Shown piece by piece: positions 6,204 to 11,766 of a stretch of 11,766 nucleotides of DNA (position 1 is its first letter; each line of letters opens with the position of its first letter). A program made the position numbers and the translations under genes. Source of the stretch: Proteobacteria bacterium UBA7420 (GTDB taxonomy: Bacteria > Pseudomonadota > Gammaproteobacteria > Magnimaribacterales > D2472); contig DKMG01000074.1 of assembly GCA_002469975.1 (NCBI GenBank), forward strand, positions 1 to 11,766. The letters are read 5' to 3'. The notes below the pieces were generated by a model. The model saw only the letters and a program-made list of their open reading frames with translations. It made no database searches and was not told where the DNA came from.

Positions 6204-7499
6204 ATGAAAAATGAATTTATTGATCGACGGAAAAAACTAGGTAGCATTTTCCCCCCAAACTCAGCTGTCGTAATTTCTGGAGCTTCAATCCAGCTTCGGA
6301 ATGCAGACTCTTCGCACGCTTTTAGACAAGATAGTAGCTTTTGGTACCTCACAGGTTTTAATGAGCCTGAATCCACTCTGGTGCTTTACATCAATGAATC
6401 TCAAGAGGTTCAATCTACCGTTTTTGTTCCCAAGAAAGATAAAGTAAAAGAAATTTGGGATGGTTATAGAGCGGGCCCAGAGGGCGCTGAAAAAGATCAT
6501 GGATTTGACCAAGCCTTTAACAATACTGAGATTAATGAGATCTTGCCTGAATTATTATCTGGCTCTCACAAGGTTTTCTATCCCTTTGGAAAGAACTCTG
6601 CGCTTGATAACAGCATGGTGGAGTGGATCAAAGCAGCAAAGTCAAAAGATAGGCATAGTCCCGCCATTGATATTGCGGATGCGGCTTCTAAAATTGGTAA
6701 CCAGCGATTGCTTAAAAGTGCCTATGAAATTGAGCAAATGAAAAAAGCTTGTCAGATCTCTGCCGAAGCTCACGTAGAGGCAATGAGGTTTGTCAAATCG
6801 GGGATGACTGAGCAAGAAATGGAAGCCTTTTATTTATATGAATTCGCTAAAAGAGGCGGTAGGTTTTCTGCGTATACGCCCATCGTTGCCGGCGGAGAAA
6901 ATGCCTGCATTCTGCATTATGTTGAAAATTGTAAACAGCTCAATGATGGAGATTTACTGCTTGTTGATGCAGGTTGTGAGTATAATTTTTATGCATCCGA
7001 TATTACTAGAACCTTCCCTGTTAGTGGAAAGTTTACCAAACCCCAACTTGCTATTTATGAGATCGTGCTAGAAGCACAAGTGAAAGCAATAGAGGCAGTT
7101 TCAGTTAATAATAATGTTATGGATGCTCAAGGCATTTCTGAAAAAGTGATTACTCAAGGCTTAATTGATTTAGGTATATTGTCTGGATCCCTGGAGGATC
7201 TCCATGCTGCTGGCGCCTTTAAAGATTTTTATATGCACAAAATTGGTCATTGGTTAGGCCTGGATGTTCATGACGCTGGTGATTACATGGAAAATAATGA
7301 GTTTATGCAGTTTAAACCAGGCATGGTCACTACTGTTGAGCCAGGCATTTATATCCCAGCTTCTGCTAAGGTAGAGGATCAATGGAAGGGTATTGGGATT
7401 AGGATCGAAGATGATATTTTAGTTACCGCAGAAGGTAATGAAAATCTTACAGAGTTTGTGCCTTCCGATCCAAGAGAAATAGAAGCATTAATGGCTTAA
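6204..7499 (+). CDS. pepP: Xaa-Pro aminopeptidase P
   Basis: Cytosolic dimanganese peptidase that removes an N-terminal residue from peptides with proline in second position. 431 residues, close to E. coli PepP (441). N-terminal creatinase-like domain at about 1-165, including SFWYLTGFNEPES at 45-57; pita-bread catalytic domain at about 170-425. Metal ligands all present: Asp255 (VDAG), Asp266 (ASDITRTFP), His349 (HKIGHWLGLDVHD), Glu379 (TVEPGIYI) and Glu402 (GIGIRIEDD). Substrate-site His238 (ILHYVEN), His356 and Arg400 are also kept. As in E. coli it is followed at once (7-bp gap) by a ubiH-like gene; the ygfB gene that precedes pepP in E. coli is missing, and the minus-strand TIGR02449 gene takes its place. 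Confidence 0.97.
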   Translation: MKNEFIDRRKKLGSIFPPNSAVVISGASIQLRNADSSHAFRQDSSFWYLTGFNEPESTLVLYINESQEVQSTVFVPKKDKVKEIWDGYRAGPEGAEKDHGFDQAFNNTEINEILPELLSGSHKVFYPFGKNSALDNSMVEWIKAAKSKDRHSPAIDIADAASKIGNQRLLKSAYEIEQMKKACQISAEAHVEAMRFVKSGMTEQEMEAFYLYEFAKRGGRFSAYTPIVAGGENACILHYVENCKQLNDGDLLLVDAGCEYNFYASDITRTFPVSGKFTKPQLAIYEIVLEAQVKAIEAVSVNNNVMDAQGISEKVITQGLIDLGILSGSLEDLHAAGAFKDFYMHKIGHWLGLDVHDAGDYMENNEFMQFKPGMVTTVEPGIYIPASAKVEDQWKGIGIRIEDDILVTAEGNENLTEFVPSDPREIEALMA

Positions 7500-7506
7500 A
7501 ACTCTC

Positions 7507-8655
7507 ATGAAACAATCTGTGTTGATATCAGGCGGCGGCATTGTAGGAACTTTTCTGGGTTTAGAATTGGCTGCTCGCAATATTCCATTTAAGATCATTG
7601 AGAGAGATCTGCCTGAGCCTTCGAAGTTTGACGACATTCGATCTTTAACTTTAAACTCAACCACACATGATAGATTACAAGCTTTAGGAGTTGAAACAGC
7701 CTCATCAGCGATCCAGGAGATGAAAGTACTTGATGGTCTGGGAACAGGTAGCCTGTCTTTTACTGCACAAGAAGCCAAGCTAGATTATTTGGCAGCAGTG
7801 CTAAATTTTTCTAAGCTCAGAAATTCATTGTTGCAAAAAGTATCAAGCTCGATGATCCACAGTAAAGAAATTACATCTTTTCATGCACACCAATCTGGTA
7901 TTACTGGAGTGCTTAGTGATGGCTCAGAGCTTGAAGCATCATTGTTGGTAGTCGCTGAGGGACGAAACTCCAAGCTTGCTGATTTAATAGCTCCTCAAAA
8001 AACTCAAAAAAATTATAACCAGATTGCCAGAACCTTTCTTGTCCAAATTCATAAATTCACACCTGATCAAGCTATTCAAGTTTTCCATGAGCAAGAAATA
8101 TTTGCTTTAATGCCTTATAAAAGCGGGGATTCAGATCATATCTTTTCAGTGGTTTGGTCTGTTCCAGGGGTGATGGGGGCTGGAGAATCTCAGGATGATG
8201 TATTAGCTGATCTTGCTAAGTTTGAAAAAAAATTAGCATGCAAAATAAAACCTATAAGTGACATCCTATCTTTCCCTCTATTTGCTCATCATCTTGATGA
8301 GTATTGTGATACAGGCATTTGCGTGATTGCTGATTCAGCTCATTCTATTCATCCCTTGGCAGGTCAAGGCATCAATTTGGGATTAGCAGATGCTAGCATT
8401 CTTGCAGAAGAGATTGAGAAGGGGTTCAATACTGGTCAAAATATTGGTCACATCTCATTCTTAAAAAAATACGAGCTTCGAAGAAAAGCAATCAATGCCA
8501 CCATGCTTAATGGGGTGGACCTCATATTCAAAATCTTTCAACAGGACAACCCCTACTTTAGAGTTTTAAGGAACTTGGGGTTAAACAAAATAGACAATTT
8601 CACCTATCTAAAAAAGCAGTTTATTTTTTACGCTTCCGGCATCTATAAAATTTAA
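7507..8655 (+). CDS. ubiH: UbiH/UbiF/VisC-family FAD monooxygenase
   Basis: Flavin hydroxylase of 382 residues (E. coli UbiH 392) acting on the ubiquinone ring during ubiquinone synthesis. FAD dinucleotide-binding GGGIVG at 9-14 with the acidic residue at Glu32 ending strand 2; the second FAD motif ADSAHSIHPLAGQGINLGL at 275-293 is the family hallmark. The mid-protein DG motif reads VVAEGRNS (148-155), so the usual Asp is Glu here. Position directly after pepP argues for UbiH (2-octaprenyl-6-methoxyphenol hydroxylase), but UbiI or a broad-range UbiL/UbiM-like enzyme cannot be excluded, since E. coli has ubiH and ubiI in tandem and only one copy is present here. Convergent with maf, sharing 4 nt. 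Confidence 0.87.
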   Translation: MKQSVLISGGGIVGTFLGLELAARNIPFKIIERDLPEPSKFDDIRSLTLNSTTHDRLQALGVETASSAIQEMKVLDGLGTGSLSFTAQEAKLDYLAAVLNFSKLRNSLLQKVSSSMIHSKEITSFHAHQSGITGVLSDGSELEASLLVVAEGRNSKLADLIAPQKTQKNYNQIARTFLVQIHKFTPDQAIQVFHEQEIFALMPYKSGDSDHIFSVVWSVPGVMGAGESQDDVLADLAKFEKKLACKIKPISDILSFPLFAHHLDEYCDTGICVIADSAHSIHPLAGQGINLGLADASILAEEIEKGFNTGQNIGHISFLKKYELRRKAINATMLNGVDLIFKIFQQDNPYFRVLRNLGLNKIDNFTYLKKQFIFYASGIYKI

Positions 8656-9248
8656 TTTAACCAAAAAGGAATATTCAATTTTTTAAATAACATAGCTACC
8701 TCATGCATAGGAAGCCCAACTATGTTTGAATAACTTCCCTCTATTCTTTTTACAAATACCGAGCCATACCCTTGAATGCCATAGGCCCCAGCTTTATCAA
8801 AAGGCTCATTGGTAGAGCAGTATCTTTTGCAATCAAGCCTGCTGAGTTTTGAGAATTCAACCAGCGATTCTACTGCAATAGAGTGAAAGTTAGCCTTGTC
8901 GCTAGAGATTATGCCAACAGTTACCCCAGTTATAACAGAATGCACTTTGCCTGATAGTTTAAGCAACATTCCGATAGCATCTTCGGTTGAGGTGGGCTTC
9001 CCAAAAATTTCTTCTCCCAAGACAACCATTGTGTCTGCTGCTAAAACTGGAAAAGAGACCATATTTCTAGAAAGGGTGTATCTGACTCCTTCTTGACACT
9101 TTTTTGTAGAGAGTGCTACTACATTTTCTTTAGCGGTGACTCTTGGATTCAGAGTTTCGTCTACTGCAATTTCAATCACACTATGCTGAACCCCGATTTG
9201 ATCTAGAAGTTGAGTTCGTCTGGGTGATTTGGAGGCGAGGTAGATCAT
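8652..9248 (-). CDS. maf: Maf/YhdE nucleoside triphosphate pyrophosphatase
   Basis: House-cleaning enzyme that hydrolyses non-canonical or excess nucleotides to monophosphate and PPi; the YhdE branch prefers dTTP/UTP. 198 residues, usual family size. Motifs: LASKSPRR at 4-11, LAADTMVV at 69-76 with catalytic-base Asp72, FGKP at 82-85, LSGKVHSVITGV at 98-109, FDKAGAYGIQG at 150-160 and GSYSNIVGLP at 171-180. The KAGAYGIQG form and overall similarity to E. coli YhdE favour dTTPase/UTPase over the YceF (m7GTP) branch. Divergent from the dehydrogenase gene across only 27 bp; ATG at 9248 gives the standard MIYLASxSPRR start. Confidence 0.96.
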   Translation of the reverse strand: MIYLASKSPRRTQLLDQIGVQHSVIEIAVDETLNPRVTAKENVVALSTKKCQEGVRYTLSRNMVSFPVLAADTMVVLGEEIFGKPTSTEDAIGMLLKLSGKVHSVITGVTVGIISSDKANFHSIAVESLVEFSKLSRLDCKRYCSTNEPFDKAGAYGIQGYGSVFVKRIEGSYSNIVGLPMHEVAMLFKKLNIPFWLN

Positions 9249-9264
9249 GAATTACAATTTTAAC

Positions 9265-9270
9265 AGGAGA
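9265..9270 (+). promoter_or_regulatory. strong Shine-Dalgarno of the dehydrogenase gene
   Basis: AGGAGA at 9265-9270 lies 5 bases before the ATG at 9276. It is the clearest ribosome-binding site in the window; most other genes here lack one, so it fixes this start firmly. Confidence 0.7.
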
Positions 9271-9275
9271 ATATT

Positions 9276-10157
9276 ATGACAAAAGAAAATAAAAGAGTAA
9301 TTTTGGTGACGGGAGCTAGCAGGGGTGTTGGCAAGGGCATAGCTGAAGGCTTGGCTGAACCTGAGGATATTATTATTTGCGCTGCAAGAAGCCTTAAGGA
9401 GGGCACTAAAGTTCATCAATTTGGTTTTGATATTAGAAGTAGTCTTGAAGAGACAGTTAACAATATCAATCAAAAAGGTGCGCTGGGAGTAGCTTATCCA
9501 ATAGATTTTAATAGTCCTGAAGAAATACTGAGCTTAGCTACCTTTATTAAAAAAGAATTTGGCCGGCTTGATTTATTAGTTCATGCGGCTTGCCAAATTC
9601 ATGATGACTTAGTTACACCCAAGCCTTACTGGGAAAAGTCTTTAGATTTATGGTCTGTTATGGACGTAGGTTTAAAATCTAATTATTTTCTTTCCCATGC
9701 TTTAACCCCACTAATGATTGCAAGCAAAGGTAGGTTGATCATACAAATTTCTTCGCATGGCGCTATGTGTTATATGCATGGACCAATTTATGGGGCGCAA
9801 AAGGCAGCAATTGATAAAATGGCATTTGATATGGCTTATGACCTTAAGCCTTTTGATATTTGCTCTTTGTCCCTGTGGTCAGGAATTGTAAAAGACGAAA
9901 AAACTCAAAAGGTTAGCGAGCAAAATGCAGAACAATATGCAGAATTTTTAAAAGGAGCAGCCAGTCAAGTATATGCGGGCATGGTTATTAATAAGATATA
10001 CAAGGATCCAGGGTTAATAAAATTATCAGGAAAAACTCTTATTATTGCCGAAAGCGGAGAGGGATATGGGGTCAAAGATGTAGATGCAAATAGCCCAAAA
10101 AGTGATAGAGATATTCTTGGCGGGCCAAGGGAATTTTCAGAAGCCGTGGTGTACTAG
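9276..10157 (+). CDS. short-chain dehydrogenase/reductase, DHRS1-like
   Basis: NAD(P)-dependent oxidoreductase of the classical SDR fold, 293 residues, longer than the usual 250. Cofactor motif TGASRGVG at 12-19; catalytic Ser159/Ser160 in QISSHGA; Tyr172 and Lys176 in YGAQK. The long insertion between strands 2 and 3 (about 40-75), the YWEKSLDLWSVMDVGLKS region and the LSLWSG segment after the active site resemble the DHRS1 subgroup. Departures: the usual NNAG motif reads HAAC (103-106), and the normal WPG reads WSG (201-203). The C-terminal tail (about 245-293) ends in a GPREFSEAV stretch. Substrate is unknown. Its stop codon abuts the rpmB stop with no gap; the position is where rpmG would be expected next to rpmB. 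Confidence 0.88.
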   Translation: MTKENKRVILVTGASRGVGKGIAEGLAEPEDIIICAARSLKEGTKVHQFGFDIRSSLEETVNNINQKGALGVAYPIDFNSPEEILSLATFIKKEFGRLDLLVHAACQIHDDLVTPKPYWEKSLDLWSVMDVGLKSNYFLSHALTPLMIASKGRLIIQISSHGAMCYMHGPIYGAQKAAIDKMAFDMAYDLKPFDICSLSLWSGIVKDEKTQKVSEQNAEQYAEFLKGAASQVYAGMVINKIYKDPGLIKLSGKTLIIAESGEGYGVKDVDANSPKSDRDILGGPREFSEAVVY

Positions 10158-10394
10158 TTAGACTTTTTCGCCGCGAGATCTAATTTCTTTCAGAACCTCG
10201 TCGATTCCTTTCTTATCAATAATACGCATGCCTTTGGTTGATAATTTAAGGGAAACAAATCTATTTTCAGTTTCTACCCAGAATCTGTGAGTGTGCAGGT
10301 TAGGAAAGAACTTCCTTTTAACTCTGTTATTCGCATGGGAAACGTTGTTACCACTTTGTGGCATCTTCCCTGTTACTTGGCATACTTTACTCAT
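10158..10394 (-). CDS. rpmB: 50S ribosomal protein L28
   Basis: Large-subunit ribosomal protein, 78 residues, the same length as E. coli L28 and aligned without gaps: MSKVCQVTGK at the start, GNNVSHANN at 15-23, the FFPNLHTHRFWVE block at 29-41, and KGMRIIDKKGID at 54-65. No CXXC zinc pair is present, as in E. coli. In most relatives rpmG (L33) follows rpmB immediately; here the downstream side is taken by the convergent dehydrogenase gene with zero spacing, so rpmB stands alone. A TATAAA at 10411-10406 on the minus strand would give a leader of about 5 nt. Confidence 0.98.
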   Translation of the reverse strand: MSKVCQVTGKMPQSGNNVSHANNRVKRKFFPNLHTHRFWVETENRFVSLKLSTKGMRIIDKKGIDEVLKEIRSRGEKV

Positions 10395-10405
10395 AGAAAC
10401 GCGAT

Positions 10406-10440
10406 TTTATAGGACATATAGTCTCTTAGCAAGATAGAAT
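10406..10440. promoter_or_regulatory. divergent promoter region of rpmB and the SixA-like gene
   Basis: In the 54-bp gap, TATAAA reads on the minus strand at 10411-10406, with TTGCTA at 10432-10427 (15-bp spacer) as a possible -35 for rpmB. On the plus strand TAGAAT at 10435-10440 predicts a start near 10447, two bases before the ATG at 10449. Each box is 5 of 6 to consensus; spacing and -35 quality are modest. Confidence 0.35.
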
Positions 10441-10448
10441 TACCAAGA

Positions 10449-10940
10449 ATGAAGAATTTATTTTTACTTCGCCATGCTAAGTCGAGCTGGAGCGATCCCA
10501 GCATGGCTGATTTTCATCGCCCACTATCTAAAAGAGGCATTTCAAACGCACTCTTATTATCAAAATATATTTCTCAACATCAGATAATTTTTGATTTGAT
10601 CCTTTTAAGTCCAAGCGAAAGAACCCAGGCAACATTAGATTTAATAATTACAGAAAAAGAGTATCTCCCCAAAAAAATTCAAGAAGTAATTTATCACGCA
10701 GAGGCGCCCACTCTCTTGGAGTTGATCAAAGATCAAGATAACTTAAAAAAGAATATCTTGGTAATAGGGCATAATCCAGGATTACATCTCTTCATAGAAT
10801 ATTTAACAAAAACATCTATTAAAAAATTTCCAACTTGCGGTTTTGTAAAATTCTCAAATTTTGATAGCTGGAAAGACCTGGATGCTAATATACTGGACTT
10901 TGAATTCTTTTTAACTCCAAGAGATCTTACTAATGATTGA
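10449..10940 (+). CDS. sixA: SixA-type histidine phosphatase
   Basis: Histidine phosphatase superfamily protein of 163 residues. The catalytic RHAKSSW stretch is at 8-14 (phospho-accepting His9, Arg8), DFHRPLSKRG at 21-30 is typical of the SixA group, Arg58 lies in SPSERTQAT, and the second catalytic His108 is in VIGHNPGL. SixA of E. coli dephosphorylates phosphohistidine on the nitrogen-PTS protein NPr/ArcB-type domains; whether this one does is unknown, and small-molecule phosphatase activity is possible. It overlaps dut by 8 nt (ATG at 10933 before TGA at 10938-10940), so the two are translated together. It sits between rpmB and dut, where Pseudomonas carries radC and coaBC. Confidence 0.85.
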   Translation: MKNLFLLRHAKSSWSDPSMADFHRPLSKRGISNALLLSKYISQHQIIFDLILLSPSERTQATLDLIITEKEYLPKKIQEVIYHAEAPTLLELIKDQDNLKKNILVIGHNPGLHLFIEYLTKTSIKKFPTCGFVKFSNFDSWKDLDANILDFEFFLTPRDLTND

Positions 10941-11388
10941 CTTAAAGGTAAAAATTCTTAATCCCTTAATTGGTAGATCAATCCCTTTACCAGAATATTC
11001 TACTGAAGGCTCAGCAGGATTGGATTTAAGGGCCTGTGTTGAGGAAAGCTTTATTTTGAAACCACAAGAGTGCCAGTTAATTCCATTAGGATTTTCTATA
11101 TATATTGAAGATCCAGAACTCTCTGCTTTGGTTATTCCCAGATCAGGCCTAGGCTCTAAACATGGGATAGTTATGGGAAATTTAGTTGGACTAATTGATT
11201 CTGACTACCAAGGGGAGCTCAAAGTACCTCTGTGGAACAGATCAGCTGATAACTTTTTGGTGAGTTCTGGGGATAGAATTGCTCAAATGATTCTTGTACC
11301 TGTCAAGCAAGCAAAGCTAAGAGTAGTTCAGGATTTTTCAGAAAGTTCTAGAGGGGCGAAGGGCTTTGGTAGCTCTGGAATTGAGTAA
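10933..11388 (+). CDS. dut: deoxyuridine 5'-triphosphate nucleotidohydrolase (dUTPase)
   Basis: Hydrolyses dUTP to dUMP and PPi, keeping uracil out of DNA and feeding dTMP synthesis. 151 residues, as in E. coli, with all five conserved motifs in order: I SAGLDLRA at 27-34, II PRSGLGSKHG at 69-78, III GNLVGLIDSDYQGEL at 82-96 with catalytic Asp89, IV DRIAQMI at 114-120, and the glycine-rich V RGAKGFGSSG at 140-149 that closes over the active site. It is a homotrimer in this family. The start ATG lies inside the end of the SixA-like gene. It converges on rpmE with a 17-bp gap and no visible terminator. Confidence 0.98.
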   Translation: MIDLKVKILNPLIGRSIPLPEYSTEGSAGLDLRACVEESFILKPQECQLIPLGFSIYIEDPELSALVIPRSGLGSKHGIVMGNLVGLIDSDYQGELKVPLWNRSADNFLVSSGDRIAQMILVPVKQAKLRVVQDFSESSRGAKGFGSSGIE

Positions 11389-11405
11389 GCTTTAAAAGTA
11401 AAAGT

Positions 11406-11766
11406 TTAGTCTTTGGTTTCTTCTGGGTTAGCCTCTTCTTCAGATGACTCTAAATCTTCAGACGCTTCTTCTGTTGGAACCTCTTCCATCACCTCATCAG
11501 CCGGAGTTTCCTCAATAGCTTCTGTGACAACTTCTAGCACTTCTTCAGCCACCTCTTCCTCGATTTTAGGAGTCTCTTTTTTGGCTGCTGGTTTAGCAGC
11601 GCCAGCCGCACCGAAACGGTCTTGGAATTTCTTAACTCTTCCACCAGAATCAAGCATTTTTTGCTTACCAGTATAGAATGGGTGACATTTTGCACAAACA
11701 TCCAATGACAAATTATCTTTTAAAGTGCTCATGACGGGCAGGACATTTCCACAACTGCAAGTGGTA
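11406..11766 (-). CDS. rpmE: 50S ribosomal protein L31 with long acidic tail, partial (runs off right edge)
   Basis: The frame stays open past the internal ATG at 11732 to the window edge and continues the family upstream: TTCSCGN then V-L-P-V before the Met, matching E. coli TASCSCGN. The true start is therefore outside the window, about 14 residues away. The CxC pair just upstream and the CAKC pair (DVCAKCHPFYTGKQK) form the zinc site of the C+ type L31. GGRVKKFQDRF ends the usual protein (E. coli 70 residues), but here about 68 more residues follow: a short Ala/Lys linker and then a Glu-rich stretch with 22 Glu and 3 Asp. That tail has no counterpart in E. coli. It is intrinsically disordered by composition; function unknown. 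Confidence 0.93.
   Translation of the reverse strand, partial: TTCSCGNVLPVMSTLKDNLSLDVCAKCHPFYTGKQKMLDSGGRVKKFQDRFGAAGAAKPAAKKETPKIEEEVAEEVLEVVTEAIEETPADEVMEEVPTEEASEDLESSEEEANPEETKD

Noticed and set aside
11413..11676. Serine-rich 87-residue plus-strand frame
   Set aside because: It is the antisense reading of the L31 Glu-rich tail (Glu codons read as Ser/Leu on the other strand); no family match or start signal.
1..11766. CRISPR array, insertion sequence, tRNA, rRNA or prophage remnants
   Set aside because: No spaced direct repeats, transposase-like frames, terminal inverted repeats or tRNA T-loop/acceptor patterns were found on reading both strands.

Overview
The window is a compact, AT-rich bacterial chromosome segment of about 11.8 kb, and almost all of it is coding. 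Several local gene groups are those of Gammaproteobacteria: fau / 6S RNA / zapA opposite pepP-ubiH, rpiA divergent from ilvA, and rpmB near dut. The AT-rich composition, tiny intergenic gaps and overlapping stop codons suggest a streamlined, free-living (perhaps marine, SAR86-like) gammaproteobacterium; the lineage is inference. No mobile element, CRISPR array, tRNA or rRNA was seen.

Left part (1-3664): the N-terminal crotonase domain of a FadJ/FadB-type fatty-acid oxidation enzyme runs off the left edge on the minus strand. A roughly 400-base gap follows (520-915), the only large one. It holds a good sigma70-like promoter, two perfect hairpins that together look like a small RNA of about 80 nt, and a 29-codon hydrophobic small ORF. 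Next come an exported glutathione peroxidase-like protein (+), rpiA (-), and the divergent biosynthetic threonine dehydratase ilvA (+).

Middle part (3664-8655): an epoxide hydrolase is coupled to ilvA through a TAATG junction. A minus-strand cluster follows, in transcription order: a TIGR02449/ZauP-like coiled-coil protein, zapA (Z-ring assembly), 6S RNA with its own TATAAT promoter, and fau (5-formyl-THF cyclo-ligase). This reproduces the E. coli zapA-ssrS-fau layout. Divergent to it are pepP (aminopeptidase P) and a UbiH-family ubiquinone-pathway monooxygenase.

Right part (8652-11766): maf/yhdE (-), a DHRS1-like short-chain dehydrogenase (+), rpmB (L28, -), a SixA-type histidine phosphatase overlapping dut (+), and rpmE (L31, -) cut by the right edge. 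This L31 carries an unusual acidic C-terminal tail of about 68 residues.

Most genes are housekeeping: pentose phosphate, isoleucine synthesis, folate repair, dUTP and modified-nucleotide clean-up, ubiquinone, division and ribosome. The points most worth a second look are the candidate small RNA at 679-793, the L31 acidic tail, the repeated 4-nt stop-on-stop overlaps of convergent genes, and a run of start codons whose -10-like box implies leaderless mRNA.
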